The translations under genes were made by a program, and so were the position numbers. The notes under the pieces were generated by a model. It saw only the letters and a list, made by a program, of their open reading frames with translations, was not told where the DNA came from and did no database searches. Of a DNA stretch of 7,469 nucleotides, positions 1-5,809 are shown piece by piece (the first letter of the stretch is position 1; each line of letters opens with the position of its first letter). This DNA is from Chloroflexota bacterium (lineage in GTDB: Bacteria; Chloroflexota; Anaerolineae; Promineifilales; Promineifilaceae): positions 1-7,469 of the forward strand of contig CAUJGI010000141.1 of assembly GCA_963169155.1 (NCBI GenBank). The letters are read 5' to 3'.

Positions 1-2
1 TT

Positions 3-2231
3 ATCAGCCAGAGCGGGGCGCTGCTCACCTCAATCCTCGACTGGTCCTTCCGTGAGAACGTGGGTTTTAGCTCTTTCGTTTCCATCGGCTCCATGCTGGA
101 TGTGGATTGGGGCGACCTGATTTATTACCTGGGCGACGATCCGCGAACCAAGAGCATCGTCATCTACATGGAGTCAATCGGCAACGCCCGCTCCTTCCTC
201 TCGGCAGCGCGCGAAGTGGCCCTGGCCAAACCGATCATCGTCATCAAGCCGGGCCGCACCGAGGCGGCAGCCCAGGCCGCGGCTTCGCACACCGGTTCGC
301 TCACCGGCAGCGACGAGGTGTTGGCGGCGGCTTTCCGTCGCTCCGGCGTGCTGCGCGTAGACTCCATCGACGACCTGTTTCCCATGGCCGAGGTGCTGGC
401 CAAGCAGCCCCGCCCGCGCGGCCCGCGCCTGACCATCGTTACCAATGCCGGTGGCCCTGGCGTGTTGGCTACCGATGCGCTGATCACCAACCGGGGCGAG
501 CTGACTCAGCTTTCCGAAAAGACGATGAATGAGCTGAATGAGTTTCTGCCGCCGCACTGGAGCCACAACAATCCGATAGATATTTTGGGGGATGCTGACG
601 CCGAGCGGTATGCCAAGGCGATCCAGATTGCCGCCAATGATGAAAACAGCGACGGCCTGCTGGTGATTTTGACACCCCAGGCGATGACCGACCCGACACA
701 AACGGCCCAGGAGCTGAAGAAGCTGTACGGCCGTCCCCCCCAGAACCAATACGGCAAACCAGTGATCGCCAGCTGGATGGGCGGCGCGGATATTGCCAGC
801 GGTGAGGCGATTTTGAACCAGGCCAACATCCCGACGTTTGCGTTCCCGGATACGGCCGCTCGTGTATTCCAATATATGTGGCGCTATCACCGGCGTCTGC
901 AAAGCCTGTACGAAACGCCGTTCCTGCCCGAAGAGACGGAAGAAAGCACCCAGAAAATCCGGGCCATTTCCGACATGCTGACCAAGGTGCGCCAAACTGG
1001 CCGGACCATTCTCACCGAGTACGAATCGAAGCAGGTGCTGGCCGCCTATGACATTCCCACGGTAGAAACCCGTCTGGCCCGTACCGCCGACGAAGCCGCC
1101 GAAATTGCCGAGTCCATTGGCTATCCGGTGGTGCTCAAGCTCAATTCCGAGACGATTACTCACAAAACCGACGTGGGCGGCGTGCGCCTGGACCTGGCCA
1201 CGGCCAGCGAGGTGCGCCACGCCTATAACACGATGGAACAGGCCGTCACCACCAAATACAGCGCCGACGACTTCCTGGGCGTGACGGTGCAGCCGATGCT
1301 GCGTCTGGGAGACGGTTATGAGCTGATCATCGGTGCCAGCCCGGACCCGCAGTTTGGCCCGGTGCTGCTTTTTGGCACGGGCGGCACGCTGGTGGAGGTG
1401 TTTAAGGATCGGGCGCTGGGCCTGCCGCCGCTCACCACCACATTGGCCCGCCGTATGATGGAACGGACCAAGATTTACACGGCGCTGCAAGGCGTACGCG
1501 GCCGTCCGCCGGTGGACCTGGCGGCGCTGGAGGCGCTGCTGGTGCGTTTTGGCCAGCTGGTGGTGGATCAACGCTGGATCAAGGAGATCGACATCAACCC
1601 GCTGTTTGCCTCGTCCGATGTTTTGGTGGCTTTGGACGCGCGGGTGGTGCTGTATGGCCCTGAGGTGCAGGAAAGTGAACTGCCGCAGCTGGCGATACGG
1701 CCGTATCCCTCCCAGTACATCAAAACCCTCAACACTGAAGACGGCCTGGAAGTCACCCTGCGCCCCATCCGCCCTGAGGATGAGCCGAAAATGGTGAAGT
1801 TCCACGAAACGCTGTCCGAGCGGTCGGTTTACCTGCGCTACTTCCGCGCCTTCCAGCTGGACCAACGGGTGGAGCACGAGCGGCTGACCCGGATTTGTTT
1901 TGTCGATTACGACCGCGACATAGCCATTGTGGTGACCCACAAAAATCCCAAAACAGACGAGGAAGAAATCATCGCCGCTGGGCGTCTCACCAAGGAGCGC
2001 ACGAGTGATGAGGCCGAATTTGCCATCCTGGTGAGCGATCGCTACCAGAGCCAGGGGGTTGGGACCTCGATGTTGGTGCATTTGCTGGAAATCGGCCGTC
2101 AGGAAGGCGTCAAGCGCGTGGTCGCTTACCTGCTGACGGAAAACCGCGGCATGCGGGCCATCTGCCTCAAGCTGGGCTTCCGCCTGGAGCGGGAGGCTGA
2201 GCTGTTTAAGGCGATCATCGACCTGGAATAA
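3..2231 (+). CDS. Bifunctional acyl-CoA synthetase (ADP-forming)-like / GNAT acetyltransferase, Pat/PatZ type (5' partial)
   Basis: The reading frame is open from the first bases of the window and its first residues (ISQSGALL) already belong to the CoA-ligase core, so the gene starts upstream; a GTG at 60 is internal. 742 residues are visible, against roughly 880-900 for complete Pat proteins, so the N-terminal CoA-binding Rossmann domain is missing. Numbering from the first visible codon: a ligase-CoA domain at about 1-320, with the SHTGS motif (His96) and the segment VTNAGGPGVLATD near 143; an ATP-grasp domain at about 330-550, with THKTDVGG (His387); and a GNAT domain at about 580-742, with acetyl-CoA loop QSQGVG at 682-687. 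Family members are cytoplasmic protein lysine acetyltransferases that, for example, inactivate acetyl-CoA synthetase; the ligase part usually senses ligands. Both histidines used by active ADP-forming acetyl-CoA synthetases appear present, so ligase activity is possible. A terminator follows directly, so it is not part of the importer operon. Confidence 0.93.
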   Translation: MSQSGALLTSILDWSFRENVGFSSFVSIGSMLDVDWGDLIYYLGDDPRTKSIVIYMESIGNARSFLSAAREVALAKPIIVIKPGRTEAAAQAAASHTGSLTGSDEVLAAAFRRSGVLRVDSIDDLFPMAEVLAKQPRPRGPRLTIVTNAGGPGVLATDALITNRGELTQLSEKTMNELNEFLPPHWSHNNPIDILGDADAERYAKAIQIAANDENSDGLLVILTPQAMTDPTQTAQELKKLYGRPPQNQYGKPVIASWMGGADIASGEAILNQANIPTFAFPDTAARVFQYMWRYHRRLQSLYETPFLPEETEESTQKIRAISDMLTKVRQTGRTILTEYESKQVLAAYDIPTVETRLARTADEAAEIAESIGYPVVLKLNSETITHKTDVGGVRLDLATASEVRHAYNTMEQAVTTKYSADDFLGVTVQPMLRLGDGYELIIGASPDPQFGPVLLFGTGGTLVEVFKDRALGLPPLTTTLARRMMERTKIYTALQGVRGRPPVDLAALEALLVRFGQLVVDQRWIKEIDINPLFASSDVLVALDARVVLYGPEVQESELPQLAIRPYPSQYIKTLNTEDGLEVTLRPIRPEDEPKMVKFHETLSERSVYLRYFRAFQLDQRVEHERLTRICFVDYDRDIAIVVTHKNPKTDEEEIIAAGRLTKERTSDEAEFAILVSDRYQSQGVGTSMLVHLLEIGRQEGVKRVVAYLLTENRGMRAICLKLGFRLEREAELFKAIIDLE

Positions 2232-2243
2232 AGCAGCACGCTG

Positions 2244-2285
2244 AAGGGGTGACCGGGTGAGCACTGCGCCTGGTCACCCCTTTTT
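2244..2285 (+). terminator. Rho-independent terminator of the Pat-like gene
   Basis: A perfect 11-bp inverted repeat, AAGGGGTGACC (2244-2254) and GGTCACCCCTT (2272-2282), encloses a 17-nt loop. The run TTTTT (2281-2285) starts inside the 3' arm and continues past it. It begins 12 nt after the stop codon of the Pat-like gene. This is a textbook intrinsic terminator and separates that gene from the downstream importer operon. Confidence 0.9.
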
Positions 2286-2310
2286 ACCTGGTTTGTCAGG
2301 AGGACAAGCC

Positions 2311-2445
2311 ATGAGATGCAGAACGATAGACCTCGCGTTTTGCGTTTCACGCCAAACCCCACAAAATCCGAAAGACACAGATAAATTTTGGGCATGGTTC
2401 AGAAACCTGGGAAGTCAGCTTGACACTTGTAGGGCGATTTGGTAA
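2311..2445 (+). CDS. Small ORF, 44 aa, hypothetical; doubtful
   Basis: An ATG at 2311 is preceded by AGGAGG (2298-2303) with 7-nt spacing, which is as good a ribosome binding site as any in the window. The frame encodes 44 residues (starting MRCRTIDLAFC, rich in Arg, Trp and Cys) and ends at TAA 2443-2445. I recognise no domain, signal peptide or membrane segment. The last 19 codons lie inside the palindromic element at 2391-2506 and the stop is in one of its hairpins, so the C-terminus depends on the insertion. No promoter is evident between the terminator and the ATG. It could be a decayed gene start, a leader peptide or chance. Confidence 0.2.
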   Translation: MRCRTIDLAFCVSRQTPQNPKDTDKFWAWFRNLGSQLDTCRAIW

Positions 2446-2514
2446 ATCGCCCAGAGACGATTTTCAAAATCGTCCCACAAGTTGTAAACCAAACTTGAAC
2501 CATGCCAAATTTTG
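2383..2514. mobile_element. MITE-like palindromic element with 8-bp target duplication
   Basis: The 116-bp core (2391-2506) has exact 11-bp terminal inverted repeats, GGCATGGTTCA (2391-2401) and TGAACCATGCC (2496-2506). It is flanked on both sides by the 8-bp direct repeat AAATTTTG (2383-2390 and 2507-2514), as expected of a target-site duplication. There is no room for a transposase, so it would be a non-autonomous element moved in trans. Several IS families make 8-bp duplications and have ends beginning GG; I cannot assign one. The interior holds further hairpins, described separately. Coding capacity is nil apart from the end of the doubtful ORF at 2311. Because the duplicated 8-mer is AT-rich and partly self-complementary, chance cannot be fully excluded. 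Confidence 0.6.
2425..2482. repeat. Nested three-stem palindrome inside the MITE-like element
   Basis: The outer stem ACTTGT (2425-2430) pairs with ACAAGT (2477-2482). It encloses two hairpins in tandem: GGGCGATTT (2432-2440) with AAATCGCCC (2444-2452), loop GGT; and GACGATTTT (2456-2464) with AAAATCGTC (2466-2474). As RNA or extruded DNA this would form a three-way junction. The two inner hairpins share a CGATTT...AAATCG core and look like diverged copies of one unit. It has the form of interspersed palindromic repeats seen in many bacterial genomes; the family is not identified. Confidence 0.75.
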
Positions 2515-2517
2515 AAT

Positions 2518-2546
2518 TTGACGAGTCACTGATAATTCCCTAGAAT
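2518..2546 (+). promoter_or_regulatory. Sigma70-type promoter for the BMP importer operon
   Basis: A -35 hexamer TTGACG (2518-2523, 5/6 to consensus) and a -10 hexamer TAGAAT (2541-2546, 5/6) are separated by exactly 17 bp. Transcription would start near 2553, giving a leader of about 115 nt before the ATG at 2668. It is the only well-spaced promoter I find in this gap. The -35 begins three bases after the right-hand target duplication of the MITE-like element, so the element supplies the DNA just upstream of it. Confidence 0.65.
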
Positions 2547-2587
2547 TTCCCAACTTCAAAAACGCCCGTAAAGATAATCGCTTACAA

Positions 2588-2612
2588 ACCACGACAGGCA
2601 GTGTGTTGTGGT
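2588..2612 (+). other. Stem-loop in the 5' leader of the importer operon
   Basis: ACCACGACA (2588-2596) pairs with TGTTGTGGT (2604-2612) in a 9-bp stem with one G-U pair and a 7-nt loop GGCAGTG. It lies about 35 nt after the predicted transcription start and 43 nt before the ribosome binding site. There is no U-run after it, so it is not a terminator. I do not recognise a known riboswitch: the three-stem core of the purine aptamer is not visible. A role in mRNA stability or protein binding is possible but unsupported. Confidence 0.4.
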
Positions 2613-2667
2613 GAATTTATCCCCCATTTTGTGTTTTGTTGATGTCAATTGAAGAAGGAGGAAGAAT

Positions 2668-4014
2668 ATGTTCAGTAAAATCTTGTCCAAGAACGAAGAC
2701 CGCAAAGTTCCCCGTGTGCTTTTATTGTTTCTGCTGCTGGTGCTGGCCCTGGCAATGACCCAGTGCACCTCTTCCGGCGGCGACGAGTCGGCCGACAGTG
2801 GTGATACCGCAGACACCACTGATACGACGGACACCACCGATGCCGCCGATAGCGAAGATGCTGCCGAGGCTGGCGACGGGTCCGTGACGCTGGCTATCCA
2901 GCATTTTAGCGTTATTGAAGGGACCACCTGGTCTGGCGCGCACGATCGCGCAGGTGAACGGCTGGCCGAAAAATACGACAACGTTGATTACGTATTCCGC
3001 GAAGAAGTTGGCCCCGATCTTACCGTGCCCTATGCCGAAGAGCTGATCGCCAACGGCGCAGACATTGTGATTGGCAACGCCGAGTTTATGGGGCTGCCGC
3101 TGCAAGAGATCACCGAAAAATATCCCGATGTCTACTTTGGTTCCATCATTGCCAGTGACCTCTCCACCGAGCGCAACTTCATCCGCCTCTTCCCGCGCCA
3201 GTACCAGGCGCTTTACCTGGAAGGGCTCATCGCGGGCGCTCTGACCGAGACGGGCAACATCGGTATCGTCTCTGCCTTCCCGTCGGTACAGGTGATTCGC
3301 CGTACCAACGGGTTTGTTTTGGGCGTGCAGGATGCGGCCGAAATACTCGGCAAGGATATCAACATTTATGTGCGGTACGCGGGTGATTGGTTCCTGCCGC
3401 CCGAAGAGCGCGGCATCGCCGAAACCCTCATCAGTGAGTACAACGTCGATGTGCTGACGCAGCAGACGGACTCTGGCTCCCCGCTGGATGTGGCTGTGGA
3501 GCAAGACATCTGGTTTGTTGGTAAAGACATGGACATCGTGGGCTTCTACGGCTGGGCCGACACGGACACGGTGGCTGTTTCCTTCGACACACGCTGGGAA
3601 GTGCTGTACGACCACATGATCAACGACTTCCTGGCGGGCGAACAAAATCCGGAAACGGTGCTTTATCTGGGCATGGAAAGTTCGATTACTTTGGCCGACG
3701 GTACGGAAGTGTCCACGGTGGACATCATGAACGATGGCAAGGTGGGTATTGACGCCATCAGCCCGGCGGCGCTGCCGTTTATTCCCCAGGAGATTTTGGA
3801 CCTGGTAGAGCAGCGTCGTGAGCAGATGATTGCTGGCGAATGGGATCCATTTACCGAACATGCCTTTATCAGCAACGGTACAGGGCTGGAACTGGAAGGG
3901 CTGCCCGTTCCGGCCGCGGGTGAAGAAGTGAAACCAGCTGGTGAAGAACCCACGGCCGAATGGCTGCTTTCCAAGTTCAACTTTGATTTGCAGGGCGTGA
4001 CGATTCTGGAGTAA
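2668..4014 (+). CDS. BMP family ABC transporter substrate-binding lipoprotein
   Basis: This is the extracytoplasmic binding protein of the importer encoded downstream. Residues 14-32 form a basic-then-hydrophobic signal segment ending at Cys33, the likely lipidation site, although the preceding residues (M-T-Q) do not match the usual lipobox. Residues 34-71 are a disordered acidic linker with three Asp-Thr-Thr units. The PBP1/Med-type BMP fold runs from about 72 to 400, with ADIVIGN, the stretch VLTQQTDSGSP and the Trp-containing strand DTRWEVLYDH typical of the family. A C-terminal tail of about 45 residues (PAAGEEVKPAGEEP) makes it, at 448 aa, longer than the usual 330-380. The ATG has an ideal ribosome binding site, AAGGAGG (2655-2661), at 6-nt spacing. 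Known relatives bind purine nucleosides (PnrA, BmpA), so a nucleoside is the best guess; other small ligands are not excluded. Confidence 0.9.
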   Translation: MFSKILSKNEDRKVPRVLLLFLLLVLALAMTQCTSSGGDESADSGDTADTTDTTDTTDAADSEDAAEAGDGSVTLAIQHFSVIEGTTWSGAHDRAGERLAEKYDNVDYVFREEVGPDLTVPYAEELIANGADIVIGNAEFMGLPLQEITEKYPDVYFGSIIASDLSTERNFIRLFPRQYQALYLEGLIAGALTETGNIGIVSAFPSVQVIRRTNGFVLGVQDAAEILGKDINIYVRYAGDWFLPPEERGIAETLISEYNVDVLTQQTDSGSPLDVAVEQDIWFVGKDMDIVGFYGWADTDTVAVSFDTRWEVLYDHMINDFLAGEQNPETVLYLGMESSITLADGTEVSTVDIMNDGKVGIDAISPAALPFIPQEILDLVEQRREQMIAGEWDPFTEHAFISNGTGLELEGLPVPAAGEEVKPAGEEPTAEWLLSKFNFDLQGVTILE

Positions 4015-4029
4015 CGGCATTCGTTATGG

Positions 4030-4088
4030 GACCCTAAGGGTTTATCGCTTTCGGAGACAAATTAGCCGAGTGCAAAACCCTTAGGGTC
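4030..4088. repeat. Palindromic intergenic repeat, 14-bp arms
   Basis: GACCCTAAGGGTTT (4030-4043) and AAACCCTTAGGGTC (4075-4088) are perfect reverse complements around a 31-nt centre. Each arm is itself nearly palindromic (CCCTAAGGG, CCCTTAGGG). It starts 15 nt after the stop codon of the binding-protein gene. There is no U-run after it and no clear target duplication (only TGG on both sides). It is probably a copy of a genome-wide palindromic repeat and may stabilise the 3' end of the upstream message. Confidence 0.75.
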
Positions 4089-4111
4089 TGGGTTGTTGCT
4101 TTCAAAAATAA

Positions 4112-4140
4112 GATGAGGCTCCCACTTTGGGGGCCTCATC
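4112..4140 (+). terminator. Strong hairpin between binding-protein and ATPase genes (attenuator or mRNA-stabilising stem)
   Basis: A 13-bp stem with one G-U pair, GATGAGGCTCCCA (4112-4124) with TGGGGGCCTCATC (4128-4140), closes a 3-nt loop. On the + strand no U-run follows (GCTTAGG), so full termination is unlikely. On the - strand the stem is followed by a T-rich run (complement of CAAAAATAA, 4103-4111), but no - strand gene ends here. The most likely role is partial termination or 3'-end protection, giving more binding protein than ATPase and permease, which is common in ABC importer operons. Confidence 0.5.
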
Positions 4141-4153
4141 GCTTAGGTATCAG

Positions 4154-4218
4154 AGGTGCGACGCACTTCCTTTAGCAACTCTTGCTGCGCCTGACAGCAG
4201 AGTAAATGCGTTGCACCT
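4154..4218. repeat. Palindromic intergenic repeat, 12-bp arms
   Basis: AGGTGCGACGCA (4154-4165) pairs with TGCGTTGCACCT (4207-4218) with one G-T pair. The centre contains a smaller hairpin, AGCAA...TTGCT (4174-4185). It is unrelated in sequence to the repeat at 4030-4088, which it follows. It ends 28 nt before the GTG start of the ATPase gene and would fold in the message just upstream of its translation start. It has no U-run and no target duplication that I can see. Confidence 0.65.
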
Positions 4219-4246
4219 ATAAAGCTTCAAAAGTAAAAGGCGTATT

Positions 4247-5809
4247 GTGCTACTGCAACAGTTAAAACATGGCGATATGGTGTTAGAAGCCAGGGGAATC
4301 ACCAAACGTTTCCCCGGTGTTGTGGCCAACGACAAGATTGACTTTGCCATCAAAGCGGGGGAAATCCACGCCATTCTGGGGGAAAACGGGGCGGGTAAAT
4401 CCACCCTGATGAAAATCCTCTTCGGCCAGTACCAGCCGGACGAAGGTGAGATTTACCTGGCTGGTGAAAAGGTAAAGTTTAGCTCGCCGCTTGATGCCAT
4501 TGAGCGCGGCATTGGCATGGTGCACCAGCACCGTAAGCTGGTGCCCGCCCACACCGTCATCGAAAACATCATTTTGGGGCACCCGCGCGCCGGTAAAATT
4601 CTGGACTACAAGCGCACCAGCCGCGAAATCCACGACCTGTGCGACAAATTCGGCTTTTCGATTGACCTGAAGGCCAAAGTGTGGCAGCTCTCCGAAGGGG
4701 AAAAGCAGATTGTGGAAATCCTCAAGGCGCTTTATCGCGGCGCCGAACTGCTGATCATGGACGAGCCAACGGCCGCTTTAACCCCCATCGAAACGGACAA
4801 GCTGCTCACCTCCATCGAAGCAATGGCCAAAGACAACGTGGCCATCGTGCCCTTCATCACCCACAAGCTGCCCATCGTGCTGCGCATCAGCCACCGGGTG
4901 ACCGTCTTGCGGCGGGGCCAGGTTGTTTCCTGCATCGATACTGAACACGCTACGGAAAAGAGCCTGGCTACGGAGCTGGTTGGGCGAGAAGTGCTGTTTA
5001 ACGTGAAGCGGGCAAAAGCGCCCAAGGGGGAAACCGTTCTCCAGGTGGAAAACCTGGTGGCGCAGAGCGACAAAGGGGTGCGGGCGCTGGAAGGTGTCTC
5101 ATTTGCCATTCGCGAGGGGGAAATTTTTGGCATCGCCGGGGTTTCCGGTAACGGCCAGCGTGAGCTGGTGGAGTGCCTGGCAGGAATGCGCGACCTGGTG
5201 GCGGGCAAAATTGCGCTGGGCGGCAACGACATCACCAACGCCTCCAGCTACGCCCGCTGGAAGCAGGGGCTGGGCTACATCCCCGCCGACCGCAACCACC
5301 TGGGCTCGATTGCCGACTTTTCACTCGTCGAAAATATGACGATGAACTATTACTTCGACGAGCGGTACCAGCATCGCGGTACGCTGGATTATCACAAAAT
5401 TCGCCAGTTAACGGACGAACTCATCGCCGAATACGCGGTGAAGACGCCCAATGCTGACGTGAAGGCAAAAAATCTGTCAGGTGGCAACCTGCAGAAGTTG
5501 ATTTTGGCCCGCGTGCTGTCGCGCAATCCGCGCCTGGTGATTGCCGATTTACCGTCGCAGGGGCTGGACATTGGGGCGATTGAGTTTGTGCGCAACAAGT
5601 TGAACGAGGCGAAGTTTAAGCATGCGGCCGTTTTGCTCATTTCCGAAGATTTGGACGAGATTTTTTCGTTAAGTGACTGGATTGCCCCCATCTACGAAGG
5701 GCGGCTTATGGGCATCATTCCGGCCGAAGAGGCGCACCGTGAAGCCGTTGGGGCGATGATGGCTGGTATCGAAATGGCCGGTACAGAGATGGCAGGAGAT
5801 GACCAATGA
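4247..5809 (+). CDS. ABC transporter ATP-binding protein with two NBDs, nucleoside/sugar (BMP-type) importer
   Basis: A fused double ATPase energising the importer on the cytoplasmic side. NBD1: Walker A GENGAGKST (45-53), Q-loop MVHQH, signature LSEGE (148-152), Walker B LLIMDEPTAALT (168-179), switch His206 in FITHK. NBD2: degenerate P-loop GVSGNGQRE (298-306, no Lys), intact signature LSGGNLQK (410-417), Walker B region VIADLPSQGLD with Leu in place of the catalytic Glu, and SED in place of the switch His. This asymmetry is typical of NupA/YufO/RbsA-like proteins, where only one composite site hydrolyses ATP well. At 520 aa the length is normal. Start: GTG 4247 has a weak AAAAGG site (4235-4240); in-frame ATG 4277 would give the start most homologues have (MVLEARGITKRFPG) but lacks a ribosome binding site. 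Its stop overlaps the next start (ATGA). The C-terminal tail is a short tandem repeat. Confidence 0.92.
   Translation: MLLQQLKHGDMVLEARGITKRFPGVVANDKIDFAIKAGEIHAILGENGAGKSTLMKILFGQYQPDEGEIYLAGEKVKFSSPLDAIERGIGMVHQHRKLVPAHTVIENIILGHPRAGKILDYKRTSREIHDLCDKFGFSIDLKAKVWQLSEGEKQIVEILKALYRGAELLIMDEPTAALTPIETDKLLTSIEAMAKDNVAIVPFITHKLPIVLRISHRVTVLRRGQVVSCIDTEHATEKSLATELVGREVLFNVKRAKAPKGETVLQVENLVAQSDKGVRALEGVSFAIREGEIFGIAGVSGNGQRELVECLAGMRDLVAGKIALGGNDITNASSYARWKQGLGYIPADRNHLGSIADFSLVENMTMNYYFDERYQHRGTLDYHKIRQLTDELIAEYAVKTPNADVKAKNLSGGNLQKLILARVLSRNPRLVIADLPSQGLDIGAIEFVRNKLNEAKFKHAAVLLISEDLDEIFSLSDWIAPIYEGRLMGIIPAEEAHREAVGAMMAGIEMAGTEMAGDDQ
5759..5803 (+). repeat. 15-nt tandem repeat at the 3' end of the ATPase gene
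   Basis: Three imperfect 15-nt units (5759-5773, 5774-5788, 5789-5803) encode MAGIE, MAGTE and MAGDD, close to the C-terminus of the ATPase. The third unit contains AGGAG (5794-5798), which serves as the ribosome binding site of the next gene. Similar proteins usually end soon after the first Met-Ala-Gly, so the two further units look like a slippage expansion. Confidence 0.6.

Noticed and set aside
60..62. GTG at 60 as the start of the Pat-like gene
   Set aside because: The same frame is open upstream to the window edge and encodes conserved family residues (ISQSGALL...), so the true start is outside the window.
174..2264. A 696-codon open frame on the - strand opposite the Pat-like gene
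   Set aside because: It runs antisense to a strongly recognisable protein. The translation is rich in His, Gln and Arg with no domain, as expected of a shadow frame in GC-rich coding DNA.
2420..2448. Perfect TTGACA (2420-2425) as a promoter -35
   Set aside because: At 17-bp spacing the -10 position reads TAAATC, a poor match inside the arm of a hairpin. The pair at 2518-2546 is far better.
2722..4020. A 432-codon open frame on the - strand opposite the binding-protein gene
   Set aside because: It mirrors the real gene almost exactly, has no recognisable motif and ends in low-complexity sequence antisense to the linker. It is a shadow frame.
4191..4223. CTGACA ... TATAAA as a separate promoter for the ATPase gene
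   Set aside because: The spacing is 21 bp, too long for a normal sigma70 promoter, and the hexamers overlap a palindromic repeat arm. A weak internal promoter cannot be excluded.
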